Positions 23,775 to 32,875 of a DNA stretch of 64,000 bases are shown piece by piece. The notes under the pieces are model-generated. The model searched no databases and was not told the origin of the DNA. It worked only from the letters and a program-made list of their open reading frames with translations. This DNA comes from JAABQT01 sp041488375 (GTDB lineage Bacteria > Pseudomonadota > Gammaproteobacteria > Burkholderiales > SG8-39): the NCBI GenBank assembly GCA_041488375.1, contig JBGPPD010000001.1:1-64000 (forward strand), given 5' to 3'. Position 1 is the stretch's first letter, and each line of letters begins with the position of its first letter. A program made the translations under genes and the position numbers.

Positions 23775-25004
23775 ATGGCCAGAGAAACCAAGAATCTCGT
23801 CGTCGCGCTCGACATCGGCACCTCCAAGGTGGCGGCTCTGGTGGCGGAGCTGCGCGCCGACGGCTCCCTGGAGATTCTCGGCATGGGCGGCCATGAATCC
23901 AAGGGTCTGAAGAAGGGCGTGGTGGTGAATATCGAGTCCACCGTCAACGCCGTGCAGCGCGCCCTGGAGGAAGCCGAACTGATGGCCGACTGCAAGATCG
24001 CCTCGGCATTCACCGGCATCGCCGGCAGCCACATCAAGAGCTTCAACTCCACCGGCATGGTGGCGATCAAGGACCGCGAAGTGAGCGCGCTCGACGTCGA
24101 GCGCGCCATCGATACCGCCAAGGCGGTGAATATTCCCACCGACCAGCAGATCCTGCACGTGCTGCGGCAGGAATTCATCATCGACGGCCAGGAAGACGTG
24201 CGCGAGCCGATCGGCATGTCCGGCGTGCGCCTGGAGGTCAAGGTGCACATCGTCACCGGCGCGGTGTCGGCGGCGCAGAACATCGTCAAGTGCGTGCGCC
24301 GCTGCGGGCTGGAGGTGAACGACCTGATCCTGCAGCCGCTCGCTTCCTCGCGAGCCGTGCTGTCCGAGGACGAGAAGGACCTCGGCGTGTGCCTGGTGGA
24401 CATCGGCGGCGGCACCAGCGACATCGCGGTGTTCACGCATGGCGCGATCCGCCACACCGCGGTGATCCCGATCGCCGGCGACCAGATCACCAACGACATC
24501 GCCATGGCGCTGCGCACGCCGACCGCGGAGGCGGAGCTGATCAAGGTGCGCAAGGGCGTGGCGCTGCGCCAGCTCGCCGACCCGAACGAGATGATCGAAG
24601 TGCCGGGCATCGGCGACCGCGGGCCGCGCGTGATGTCGCGCCAGACGCTGGCCGAGGTGATCGAGCCGCGCGTCGAAGAGCTGTTTTCGTTAGTGCAGCA
24701 GGTGCTGCGCGAATCCGGCTTCGAGGAACTGCTGTCCTCCGGCGTGGTGCTCACCGGCGGCAGCGCGGTGATGCAGGGCATGGTCGAGCTCGGCGAGGAG
24801 ATCTTTCACATGCCGGTGCGCGTCGGCATCCCGCGCTACGCCGGCGGACTCGCCGACGTAGTGCGCAATCCGCGCTACGCCACCGCGGTGGGGCTGCTGC
24901 TGGAGGGCGTGCAACAGGTCAGGCAGGGCCAGCTCTCACGGCAGGACGGATCGGTGCGTGCGGTGCTCTCCCGCATGCGCGAGTGGTTCCAGAGGAATTT
25001 TTGA
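23775..25004 (+). CDS. ftsA: Cell division protein FtsA
   Basis: The 409-residue actin-like ATPase anchors FtsZ filaments to the membrane. Nucleotide-binding motifs are ALDIGTSKVAAL (phosphate 1), LVDIGGGTSDIAVF (phosphate 2) and VVLTGGSAVMQG (adenosine). The SHIKSFNSTG 1C-domain segment is present, and the C-terminus (residues 397-409) is the amphipathic helix with RMREWFQRNF. The ATG is preceded by a short spacer after ftsQ. Confidence 0.96.
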   Translation: MARETKNLVVALDIGTSKVAALVAELRADGSLEILGMGGHESKGLKKGVVVNIESTVNAVQRALEEAELMADCKIASAFTGIAGSHIKSFNSTGMVAIKDREVSALDVERAIDTAKAVNIPTDQQILHVLRQEFIIDGQEDVREPIGMSGVRLEVKVHIVTGAVSAAQNIVKCVRRCGLEVNDLILQPLASSRAVLSEDEKDLGVCLVDIGGGTSDIAVFTHGAIRHTAVIPIAGDQITNDIAMALRTPTAEAELIKVRKGVALRQLADPNEMIEVPGIGDRGPRVMSRQTLAEVIEPRVEELFSLVQQVLRESGFEELLSSGVVLTGGSAVMQGMVELGEEIFHMPVRVGIPRYAGGLADVVRNPRYATAVGLLLEGVQQVRQGQLSRQDGSVRAVLSRMREWFQRNF

Positions 25005-25033
25005 CGTCGTTCTCACTGGCAAGGAGGAAACAC

Positions 25034-26200
25034 ATGTTCGAGATCGTAGACAGTCAGGCAGCAGGGCCGGTCATCAAGGTGATCGGGGTCGGTGGCGCCG
25101 GCGGCAACGCCGTGAACCACATGATCGACCAGGGCGTCGAGGGCGTGGAGTTCATCGCCGTCAACACCGACGCGCAGGTGCTGGGGCGCAACAAGTCGCG
25201 CAACCAGATCCAGCTCGGCTCGAGCGGCCTCGGCGCGGGGGCCAAGCCCGAGGAGGCGCGCGCGGTGGCGATTGCCGACCGCGACCGCATCGAGGAGGCG
25301 ATCGCCGGCGCGCACATGGTGTTCATCACCGCCGGCATGGGCGGAGGCACCGGCACCGGCGCCGGGCCGGTGATCGCGGAGGTCGCGCGCACGCTGGGCA
25401 TCCTCACCGTGGCAGTGGTGACCAAGCCGTTCTCCTTCGAGGGGTCCAAGCGCATGAAGATCGCCGAACAGGGCCTGCAGGAGCTGGCGCCCCATGTGGA
25501 CTCATTGATCGTGATCCTGAACGACAAACTGGAGGAAGTGCTGGGGGAGGACGTGACGCAGGAAGAGGCGTTCAAGGCTGCCGACGACGTGCTGAACAGC
25601 GCGGTCGCCGGCATCGCCGAGATCATCAACCAGCCCGGGCTGGTGAACGTCGACTTCCAGGACGTGCGCACGGTGATGTCGGAGCAGGGCATGGCGATGA
25701 TGGGTTCGGCGGCGGCGAGCGGGATCGACCGCGCGCGCATCGCTGCCGAACAGGCGATCGCCTGCCCGCTGCTGGAGGGCGTGAACTTGGCCGGCGCGCG
25801 CGGCGTGCTGGTCAACATCAGCGCCTCGCGCGCCAGCCTCAAGCTGCGCGAAACCAAGGAAGTGATGAACACCGTGCGCGCCTTCGCGGCGGAGGATGCG
25901 ACCATCATCTATGGCGGCGTCTACGACGACGCGCTGGATGACGAGTTGCGCGTGACGGTGGTGGCCACCGGTCTGGGTGCGCCGGTCGCGGCGCGGCAGC
26001 CCAAGCCGCAGCTGGTGGTGTCGCAGAAGACCGGCACCGACAACCAGCCGCTGGTGGCGGCCGGTGCGGTGGATTACAACCAGCTCGAGTCGGTGCCGGC
26101 CGTGATCCGGCGCAACCGCGCCTCGACCGTCGAGGCCCTGCAGCAAAGCGGAGTCGACAAGTACGACATCCCCGCGTTTCTGCGCAAACAGGCCGACTGA
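25034..26200 (+). CDS. ftsZ: Tubulin-like cell division GTPase FtsZ
   Basis: The 388-residue protein forms the Z ring. VIGVGGAGGNAVNHM, the tubulin signature GGGTGTGAGPVIAE, and the T7-loop region NVDFQDVRTVM are intact. The C-terminal peptide KYDIPAFLRKQ, which binds FtsA, ZipA and ZapD, is also present. A nearly perfect Shine-Dalgarno (AAGGAGG, 25021-25027) precedes the ATG, so translation should be stronger than in the overlapping genes upstream. It is followed by an intrinsic terminator. Confidence 0.97.
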   Translation: MFEIVDSQAAGPVIKVIGVGGAGGNAVNHMIDQGVEGVEFIAVNTDAQVLGRNKSRNQIQLGSSGLGAGAKPEEARAVAIADRDRIEEAIAGAHMVFITAGMGGGTGTGAGPVIAEVARTLGILTVAVVTKPFSFEGSKRMKIAEQGLQELAPHVDSLIVILNDKLEEVLGEDVTQEEAFKAADDVLNSAVAGIAEIINQPGLVNVDFQDVRTVMSEQGMAMMGSAAASGIDRARIAAEQAIACPLLEGVNLAGARGVLVNISASRASLKLRETKEVMNTVRAFAAEDATIIYGGVYDDALDDELRVTVVATGLGAPVAARQPKPQLVVSQKTGTDNQPLVAAGAVDYNQLESVPAVIRRNRASTVEALQQSGVDKYDIPAFLRKQAD

Positions 26201-26218
26201 CCCCGTCCGGCGGACGCG

Positions 26219-26260
26219 CGGCGCAGCGCTTCCCACCTCCTTGCCGGAGGCGCTGCGCCG
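26219..26260 (+). terminator. Stem-loop after ftsZ
   Basis: A 15-base arm at 26219-26233 (CGGCGCAGCGCTTCC) pairs with 26246-26260 (GGAGGCGCTGCGCCG) with one G-T wobble around a 12-base loop. It is followed by a short pyrimidine run (TTCCCGTCT) rather than a clean T tract. It separates the dcw operon from lpxC. Confidence 0.65.
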
Positions 26261-26268
26261 TTCCCGTC

Positions 26269-26277
26269 TGCTAGAAT
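26269..26277 (+). promoter_or_regulatory. lpxC: Extended -10 promoter for lpxC
   Basis: TGCTAGAAT gives an extended -10 (TG, one base, TAGAAT) 25 bases before the lpxC ATG, directly after the ftsZ terminator. No convincing -35 is present, which is tolerated for extended -10 promoters. Confidence 0.5.
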
Positions 26278-26302
26278 CCGGCTTTGGCTCAAGAAGTTAC
26301 GC

Positions 26303-27223
26303 ATGCTTCGGCAACGCACCCTGAAGTCCCTGATCCGCGCCCGCGGCGTCGGCCTGCACACCGGCCAGCAGGTGAATATCGCGTTGCGGCCGGCGCAGCC
26401 GGACACCGGCGTCGTCTTTCGACGCGTCGACCTTTCGCCGCCGGTGGACGTGCCCGCACGCGCCGACCTGGTGGGCGAGACGCGTTTGTCCTCCTGCCTG
26501 GTGCACCAGGGCGTGAAGATCTATACGGTTGAACACCTGATGTCCGCGCTTGCCGGCCTGGGCGTGGACAACGCCTACATCGATATTGACGGCCCCGAAG
26601 TGCCGATCATGGACGGCAGTGCGGCGCCGTTTGCGCTTCTCGTGCAGCAGGCGGGCCTTGAGGAGCAGCAGGCGCCCAAGCGCTTCCTGCGCGTGACCCG
26701 GGCCGTAGAAGTGCAGGAAGGCGACAAGTGGGCGCGCCTCGAGCCTTACGAAGGGCTGCGCCTTTCCTTCTCGATCGTGTTCAATCACCCGGTGATCGAG
26801 AAGACCAGCCAGTCCGTCAACGTGGACTTTGCCGAGACCTCCTACCTCAAGGAGATCGCGCGCGCGCGCACCTTCGGCTTCATGCACGACGTCGAGCGTT
26901 TGCGCGAAGACGGCCTGGCGCTAGGCGGCGGTCTGGACAACGCGCTGGTGCTGGACGAATACCGGCTGCTCAACACCGAAGGCCTGCGGTTCGCCGACGA
27001 ATTCATCCGCCACAAGGTGCTCGACGCGATCGGCGACCTGTACCTGCTCGGCCGACCGCTGCTGGGCGCTTTTTCGGCGCACAAGTCGGGCCATGCGCTG
27101 AACAACAAGCTGCTGCGGGCGCTGGTGGCCGACGCGGCCGCTTGGGAGATGGCCAGCTTCGAGCGCGCCGAGGAGGCGCCAGCCGGCGTCGCTGGCCTGG
27201 GCTTGACGCGACAGACCGCCTAG
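26303..27223 (+). CDS. lpxC: UDP-3-O-acyl-GlcNAc deacetylase LpxC
   Basis: This 306-residue zinc amidase catalyses the committed step of lipid A synthesis. The zinc ligands are the histidine of TVEHLMSAL and the H and D of FIRHKVLDAIGDL. The acid/base histidine lies in SGHALNNKLL. The N-terminus (MLRQRTLKSLIRARGVGLHTG) is typical. Its presence shows an LPS-bearing Gram-negative cell. It has its own promoter after the dcw terminator. Confidence 0.97.
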   Translation: MLRQRTLKSLIRARGVGLHTGQQVNIALRPAQPDTGVVFRRVDLSPPVDVPARADLVGETRLSSCLVHQGVKIYTVEHLMSALAGLGVDNAYIDIDGPEVPIMDGSAAPFALLVQQAGLEEQQAPKRFLRVTRAVEVQEGDKWARLEPYEGLRLSFSIVFNHPVIEKTSQSVNVDFAETSYLKEIARARTFGFMHDVERLREDGLALGGGLDNALVLDEYRLLNTEGLRFADEFIRHKVLDAIGDLYLLGRPLLGAFSAHKSGHALNNKLLRALVADAAAWEMASFERAEEAPAGVAGLGLTRQTA

Positions 27224-27409
27224 GTGCTGCTGCTCCGGGTCCTGGGGCTGCTGGTAGCGGTGACGCTCGGCGCCTGCGTCCTGATGTACATGCTGACCAG
27301 CGAGCGCAAATACCTGGACTACGCCTGGCGCACCTTCAAGTACGCCCTTTTCCTCGTCGTCCTGGTGCTGCTGCTGTTATTCGGGGAGCGGTTGCTGGTG
27401 GCAATTTAG
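27224..27409 (+). CDS. Small two-helix membrane protein of unknown function
   Basis: The 61-residue protein starts with GTG immediately after the lpxC stop. It consists of two hydrophobic helices (about 3-24 and 40-59) joined by a short polar loop, SERKYLDYAWRTFK. I do not recognise a named family. The start without any spacer implies translational coupling to lpxC. The last 74 bases are antisense to the 3' end of dciA. Codon use and the clear two-helix pattern favour a real gene. Confidence 0.55.
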   Translation: MLLLRVLGLLVAVTLGACVLMYMLTSERKYLDYAWRTFKYALFLVVLVLLLLFGERLLVAI

Positions 27410-27842
27410 GCCCGCATCGGGCCAGCATCCTGCCCAAGGTCGCACGCACCGGCGATTGCTGCGGCAAACGGGCGTAAAGCCCTGATAATTCAGCGATTCC
27501 ATTGGTCGTCAAGACTGCAGTTTTGTCCGGGCCTGAGGGCGCAGCCTGTGTACTACTTGGTTGCACCCTCACGGAAACTAAACTAACCTTCGAACCCTGA
27601 CGTAACAAGAACTTACGGAGGCTGTCGGCGGTCATTTTGAGCTTCGCCGCAGCTGAAGGATTGCTGGCGAGCAACACGAGTTCGCCGTCGTCCCTGAGGT
27701 TGGCCGCCCGCACCTGGCGAGCCAGCGCAGGCGGGAGGAAGTCAGCGCAGAGCTTGGCGAGTGCATCGATTTGGCGCGCCTTGGCGACGATGGGCCGGAG
27801 GGCGTCGTCGGCAAGGTACCTGTCGATTTTCGGCGTGTGCAC
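27336..27842 (-). CDS. dciA: DciA-like (DUF721) replicative helicase loader
   Basis: The 168-residue protein has an N-terminal DUF721/DciA domain (about 1-95: IDRYLADDALRPIVAKARQ, LASNPSAAAKLKMTADSLRKFL) and a longer basic, proline/arginine-rich tail. DciA proteins recruit DnaB in bacteria lacking DnaC/DnaI loaders. Its place between lpxC and secA is conserved in betaproteobacteria. The start is GTG, and only 26 bases lie between it and the divergent M23 start. Its 3' end overlaps the small membrane gene on the other strand. Confidence 0.75.
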   Translation of the reverse strand: MHTPKIDRYLADDALRPIVAKARQIDALAKLCADFLPPALARQVRAANLRDDGELVLLASNPSAAAKLKMTADSLRKFLLRQGSKVSLVSVRVQPSSTQAAPSGPDKTAVLTTNGIAELSGLYARLPQQSPVRATLGRMLARCGPKLPPATAPRITAAAPGRRGKGRT

Positions 27843-27868
27843 GAGGGCTGGACCAAAGGGAGTATCAG

Positions 27869-28819
27869 TTGCAGATTATCGTAATCCCTGACCGCCTGGC
27901 GAGGGCCAGGACGCTGAACATCTCCTCGCGCCACCTGGCCGTGTCGATGATGCTCGCGCTCCTGCTGCTGCTCGGGATGACGGCGGGCCTGTACTGGTTG
28001 ACGATCCGTTTTGCCACCGACATCAGGATTCCGGTGGTGCAGCAACTCGTACTTGCCGCGCAGCAGGGCGAAGCCGAGCGGGCGCGCCAGTTCGTGCAGC
28101 AGAATCTGAACGCCATGGCGGTGAAGCTGGGGGAAATGCAGGCGCAGCTGGCCCGGCTCGATGCGCTGGGCGACCGCTTGTCGACGATGGCGGGCATCCG
28201 CCCGCAGGAGTTCAGATTCAGCGAGGCGCCCGGCCTGGGCGGCGCCCAGCCGACGTCGCTGCCGCCGCAGAACCTGTCGCTCGCCGAGTTCGGCGAAAAG
28301 CTGAGCACGCTTTCGCGCGACGTGGAGAACCGCACCGACATGCTGGGCGTGCTCGAGTCGCAGTTGTTCGAGCAGGCCATCAAGAAAAAGCTGATGCCGA
28401 CCATGATGCCGGTGAATGCCCCGTTCAACGCATCCGGCTTCGGCATGCGCATCGACCCGTTTACCGGCCAGCACGCGATGCACGAAGGCATCGACTTCCT
28501 GGCCGAGGCGGGTTCGCCCATCGTCGCCGCCGCCGGCGGGGTGGTGATCTTCGCCGGCTTCCACCCGCAATATGGCAACATGGTCGACGTGGATCACGGC
28601 AACGATCTGGTCACACGCTACGCGCACGCGTCGAAGCTTTTCGTCAAAGAGGGCGACATCGTGCAGCGCGGGCGCAAGCTGGGATTGGTCGGTTCCACCG
28701 GCCGCTCTACTGGCCCGCATCTGCATTTCGAAGTGCGCTTCAAGGGCGTGGCGCAGAATCCTGCGCGCTTTGTGCTTGCCTCGCAGGCCTCTCAGCAGTC
28801 CGCGCGCGCTGGCAGGTAG
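27869..28819 (+). CDS. M23-family murein metallopeptidase, membrane anchored
   Basis: The 316-residue protein has an N-terminal membrane helix (about 22-45), a coiled-coil region (about 55-165) and a LytM/M23 domain (about 200-300). Its zinc motif HEGIDF and HLHFE are intact, so it should be an active endopeptidase or regulator at the cell wall. The start is TTG, giving MQIIVIPDRL as in related proteins, with AAGGGAG six bases upstream. An upstream in-frame extension would run across dciA and is rejected. It precedes secA. Confidence 0.88.
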   Translation: MQIIVIPDRLARARTLNISSRHLAVSMMLALLLLLGMTAGLYWLTIRFATDIRIPVVQQLVLAAQQGEAERARQFVQQNLNAMAVKLGEMQAQLARLDALGDRLSTMAGIRPQEFRFSEAPGLGGAQPTSLPPQNLSLAEFGEKLSTLSRDVENRTDMLGVLESQLFEQAIKKKLMPTMMPVNAPFNASGFGMRIDPFTGQHAMHEGIDFLAEAGSPIVAAAGGVVIFAGFHPQYGNMVDVDHGNDLVTRYAHASKLFVKEGDIVQRGRKLGLVGSTGRSTGPHLHFEVRFKGVAQNPARFVLASQASQQSARAGR

Positions 28820-28843
28820 CGGCGCACCGGGGCGTGGCCCCGG

Positions 28844-28852
28844 CATGCTAAA
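28844..28852 (+). promoter_or_regulatory. secA: Extended -10 promoter for secA
   Basis: TGCTAAAAT (TG, one base, TAAAAT) lies 54 bases before the secA ATG in an A/T-rich patch, right after the M23 gene. A -35 element is not evident. Confidence 0.45.
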
Positions 28853-28905
28853 ATTTTGAGTTTTCAGGGTATTTCCGCGCGCCGGCAACGACGGCGGCGC
28901 CACCG

Positions 28906-31659
28906 ATGATCGCCAACGTCCTGACCAAGATCTTCGGCAGCCGCAACGACAGGCTGCTCAAGCAGTATTCCCGCGTCGTGGCCAGCGTCAACGCGCTGGA
29001 ATCGGGCATTGCCGCCCTGACTGACGCGCAGCTGGCGGCCAAAACCGGGGAATTCAGGCAGCGCCTGGCAGACCGCATTGCCGCCGCACCGGCGGAACAG
29101 AAGGATGCCGCAGAACGCGACGGGCTGGAGGACCTTCTGCCGGAGGCCTTCGCCGTGGTGCGCGAAGCAGGCAAGCGCACGCTGAAGATGCGGCATTTCG
29201 ACGTGCAGCTGGTCGGCGGCATGGTGCTGCACGACGGCAAGATTGCGGAGATGCGCACCGGCGAGGGCAAGACGCTGGTGGCGACGCTTCCCGCCTACCT
29301 GAATGCGCTCGCCGGGCGCGGCGTGCACATTGTCACCGTGAACGACTACCTGGCCCGGCGCGATGCGGAATGGATGGGCAAGATCTACGGCTTCCTCGGC
29401 CTCAGCGTGGGGGTCAACATCCCGCAAATGGAGCCCGAAGCGAAGCGCGCGGCCTACGCCGCCGACGTCACCTACGGCACCAACAACGAATTCGGGTTTG
29501 ACTACCTGCGCGACAACATGGCGATGCGCATCGAGGAGCGCTTCCAGCGCGGCCTGCCCTACGCCATCGTCGACGAGGTGGACTCGATCCTGATCGACGA
29601 GGCGCGCACCCCGCTGATCATCTCCGGCCAGGCGGAGGACCGCACGGAGATCTACGCGCGCATGAACGAGGTCGCGCCGCTGCTTGCGCGGCAGAAGGAC
29701 GAGAAGGGGGACGGCGACTTCTGGGTGGATGAAAAGAACCATCAGATCATCCTGTCCGAGGCGGGGCATGCCAGGGCCGAGGAAGTGCTCGCGCGCGTCG
29801 GCCTGCTGCCGCAGGGAGCGAGCCTGTACGAGCCCGCCTACGTCAACCTGGTCCATCATCTGTATGCGGCGCTGCGCGCGCACTACCTGTTTCTCCGTGA
29901 CCAGCACTATGTGGTGCAGGACGGCGAGGTGATCATCGTCGACGAGTTTACGGGTCGCATGATGCACGGACGGCGCTGGTCCGACGGCCTGCACCAGGCT
30001 GTCGAGGCCAAGGAGAAGGTGCAGATTCAGAACGAGAACCAGACGCTCGCCTCGATCACGTTCCAGAACTACTTCCGCATGTACCGCAAGCTGGCGGGCA
30101 TGACCGGCACGGCGGACACCGAGGCGTACGAGTTCCAGGAGATCTACGGCCTGGAGACGATGGTGATCCCGACGCACAAGCAGATGGTCCGCGACGACCG
30201 GCTCGACCTGGTGTACCGCACCGCCAAGGAGAAGCACAAGGCGATCGTCGACGACATCCGGGACTGCCACGAGCGCGGTCAGCCGGTGCTGGTCGGCACC
30301 ACGTCCATCGAGGCTTCCGAGCTGCTGTCCTCACTGCTTACCAAGGACAAGCTGCCGCACCAGGTGCTCAACGCCAAGCAGCACGCGCGGGAGGCCGAGA
30401 TCGTCGCGCAGGCCGGGCGGCCGAAGATGGTCACCATCGCCACCAACATGGCCGGCCGCGGCACCGACATCGTGCTGGGCGGCAACGTCGAGAAACAGAT
30501 CGAGCTGATCGAGGCCGCGGACGAGATTCCCGGCGAGGACCGCAGCGCCCGCACCGAGAAGCTGCGCAGCGAGTGGCAGCAGCTGCACGACCATGTAATC
30601 AGGGAGGGCGGCCTGCACATCGTCGGCACCGAACGGCACGAGTCGCGCCGGGTGGACAATCAGCTGCGCGGCCGCTCAGGGCGCCAGGGCGATCCCGGCA
30701 GCTCGCGCTTCTACCTTTCGCTCGAGGACCCACTGCTGCGCATCTTCGCGGGCGAGCGCATCAACAAGATCATGCTGATGCTGCGCATGCCCGAGGGCGA
30801 GGCCATCGAGCACGCGATGGTGACCCGCTCCATCGAGAGCGCGCAGCGCAAAGTCGAAGCGCGCAACTTCGACATCCGCAAGCAACTGCTCGAATACGAC
30901 GACGTCGCCAACGACCAGCGCAAGACCATCTACGCGCTGAGGAACGAGTTGCTCGAATCGCTGGACGTGTCGCCGCGCATCGCCGACCTGCGCGGCGGCG
31001 TGATCGCCGACCTGTTCCGCACGTTCGTGCCGGAGGAGAGCGTCGAGGAACAATGGGACGTGAAGGGGCTCGAGGGCACGCTCAAGACGGAGGTCAACCT
31101 GCCGCTGCCGATCGGCAAATGGCTGGAGCAGGAGCCGGACCTTGGCGACACGGCGCTGCTCGAGCGCATCATCGGCAAGTCACACGAGGCCTACCAGGCG
31201 AAGATTCCCGCCGGCGCCGAGGATTCCTACCACCAGTACGAGCGCTACATGATGCTGCAGATCCTCGACTCGCACTGGCGGGAGCACCTGGCGGCGCTCG
31301 ACCACCTGCGCCAGGGCATCCACCTGCGCGGCTACGCGCAGAAGAACCCCAAGCAGGAATACAAGCGTGAGGCCTTCGAGCTGTTCGGCGCCATGCTGGA
31401 GGCGGTCAAGCTGGAGGTGACGCGCACGCTGGTGGCGGTGGAGATCCGCGCCAGCGACGAAGTGCCCAAGGCCGACGTCGAGCAGCACGTGGAGAACGTG
31501 CGGCTGCAGCACGCCGACTATGAGACCGCGCTCGCAGAGGGCGCGGAAGAGAAGAAGGCCCAGCCGACAGTGCGCCCGACCCAGAAGGTCGGCCGCAATG
31601 ATCCCTGCCCCTGCGGCTCGGGCAGGAAATACAAGCACTGCCACGGCAAATTGAGCTAG
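28906..31659 (+). CDS. secA: Preprotein translocase ATPase SecA
   Basis: The 917-residue motor drives Sec-dependent export. Walker A is MRTGEGKTLVATL, Walker B is VDEVDSILIDEARTPL, and the second helicase half has NMAGRGTDIVLGG and GRSGRQGDPGSS. The preprotein cross-linking, scaffold and wing domains are full length. The C-terminus carries the zinc/SecB-binding motif CPCGSGRKYKHCHG. The next gene follows after 4 bases. Confidence 0.98.
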   Translation: MIANVLTKIFGSRNDRLLKQYSRVVASVNALESGIAALTDAQLAAKTGEFRQRLADRIAAAPAEQKDAAERDGLEDLLPEAFAVVREAGKRTLKMRHFDVQLVGGMVLHDGKIAEMRTGEGKTLVATLPAYLNALAGRGVHIVTVNDYLARRDAEWMGKIYGFLGLSVGVNIPQMEPEAKRAAYAADVTYGTNNEFGFDYLRDNMAMRIEERFQRGLPYAIVDEVDSILIDEARTPLIISGQAEDRTEIYARMNEVAPLLARQKDEKGDGDFWVDEKNHQIILSEAGHARAEEVLARVGLLPQGASLYEPAYVNLVHHLYAALRAHYLFLRDQHYVVQDGEVIIVDEFTGRMMHGRRWSDGLHQAVEAKEKVQIQNENQTLASITFQNYFRMYRKLAGMTGTADTEAYEFQEIYGLETMVIPTHKQMVRDDRLDLVYRTAKEKHKAIVDDIRDCHERGQPVLVGTTSIEASELLSSLLTKDKLPHQVLNAKQHAREAEIVAQAGRPKMVTIATNMAGRGTDIVLGGNVEKQIELIEAADEIPGEDRSARTEKLRSEWQQLHDHVIREGGLHIVGTERHESRRVDNQLRGRSGRQGDPGSSRFYLSLEDPLLRIFAGERINKIMLMLRMPEGEAIEHAMVTRSIESAQRKVEARNFDIRKQLLEYDDVANDQRKTIYALRNELLESLDVSPRIADLRGGVIADLFRTFVPEESVEEQWDVKGLEGTLKTEVNLPLPIGKWLEQEPDLGDTALLERIIGKSHEAYQAKIPAGAEDSYHQYERYMMLQILDSHWREHLAALDHLRQGIHLRGYAQKNPKQEYKREAFELFGAMLEAVKLEVTRTLVAVEIRASDEVPKADVEQHVENVRLQHADYETALAEGAEEKKAQPTVRPTQKVGRNDPCPCGSGRKYKHCHGKLS

Positions 31660-31663
31660 CTCC

Positions 31664-32875
31664 GTGGCGGTGAACCTGCGTGCGCCGGACGCGGCGCAGC
31701 TCCACCCGGTTGCCGGCGTCGAACTGGGCGTCGCGATGGCCGGCGTGCGCAAGGCCAACCGCAAGGACCTGCTGGTGGTCCGCTTGGCGCCGGGCTCGAG
31801 CGTCGCCGGCGTATTCACCCGGAACCGGTTCTGCGCCGCGCCCGTGCTACTGGCGAAGAGGCATTTGCGCAATCCGGTGCGGGCGCTGGTGGTGAACACC
31901 GGCAATGCCAACGCCGGGACGGGCGCCGACGGGCTGCGGCGGGCCCTCGCTGTGTGCCGTGCGCTCGCCTCCTCGCTGGGCTGCAAGGTCGGCCAGGTCC
32001 TTCCTTTTTCGACCGGCGTGATCATGGAGCCGCTGCCCGACGCGCGCATCGTTGCGGGGCTGCCGCAGGCGATCGCGGACCTGCAGGCCGGCAACTGGCT
32101 TGCCGCGGCCGAGGCAATCATGACCACCGATACCGTGGCGAAGGCCGCGTCGGTCCAAGTAAGGCTGAGTTCCGGACGCGCAACCATCACGGGCATCGCG
32201 AAGGGGTCGGGCATGATTCGACCCGACATGGCGACCATGCTGGGATTTGTCGCGACCGATGCGAAGATTGCGCGCAGCGCTTTGCAACGGATCACGAAGC
32301 AGGCGGCAGATGCCTCCTTCAATTGCATCACCGTGGATGGGGACACCTCGACGAATGACGCGTTCATGTGTCTCGCGACCGGAAAGGGCCCGGTGGCGAG
32401 ATCGGGGAAAGACCTCAAGGCGATCGGCGCGGCGTTGACGCAAGTTGCGCAACAGCTCGCCCAGGCCATCGTGCGCGACGGCGAGGGCGCCACCAAATTC
32501 GTCACGGTGCGGGTGGAACGGGGCCGCAGCGCCGCCGAATGCCGCAAGGTGGCTTACGCCATTGCGCACTCGCCGCTGGTGAAAACCGCGTTTTTCGCCT
32601 CTGACCCGAATCTGGGCCGTATCCTTGCCGCCATCGGCTATGCCGGCGTGGCAGGGCTGGATACCTCCAAGGTGGATCTGTATCTTGATGAGGTCTTGGT
32701 GGCGAAGTCCGGCGGCAGGCATGCCGGCTACCGCGAAGACCAGGGAGTGGCCGCGATGCGCAAGCCGGAGTTCACCGTGCGCGCGGTGCTCAACCGCGGC
32801 AAGGCGGCGGCCACCGTGTGGACCTGCGACCTGTCCTTCGACTACGTGAAGATCAACGCGGAGTACCGCTCGTGA
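31664..32875 (+). CDS. argJ: Bifunctional ornithine acetyltransferase / N-acetylglutamate synthase ArgJ
   Basis: The 403-residue enzyme recycles the acetyl group from N-acetylornithine to glutamate in arginine synthesis. The autocleavage site is the threonine in MATMLGF (about residue 190), after KGSGMIRPD, giving the alpha and beta chains. NTGNANAGTG and DGDTSTNDA are typical. It starts at GTG four bases after secA, and its stop overlaps the next gene as GTGA. Confidence 0.95.
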   Translation: MAVNLRAPDAAQLHPVAGVELGVAMAGVRKANRKDLLVVRLAPGSSVAGVFTRNRFCAAPVLLAKRHLRNPVRALVVNTGNANAGTGADGLRRALAVCRALASSLGCKVGQVLPFSTGVIMEPLPDARIVAGLPQAIADLQAGNWLAAAEAIMTTDTVAKAASVQVRLSSGRATITGIAKGSGMIRPDMATMLGFVATDAKIARSALQRITKQAADASFNCITVDGDTSTNDAFMCLATGKGPVARSGKDLKAIGAALTQVAQQLAQAIVRDGEGATKFVTVRVERGRSAAECRKVAYAIAHSPLVKTAFFASDPNLGRILAAIGYAGVAGLDTSKVDLYLDEVLVAKSGGRHAGYREDQGVAAMRKPEFTVRAVLNRGKAAATVWTCDLSFDYVKINAEYRS

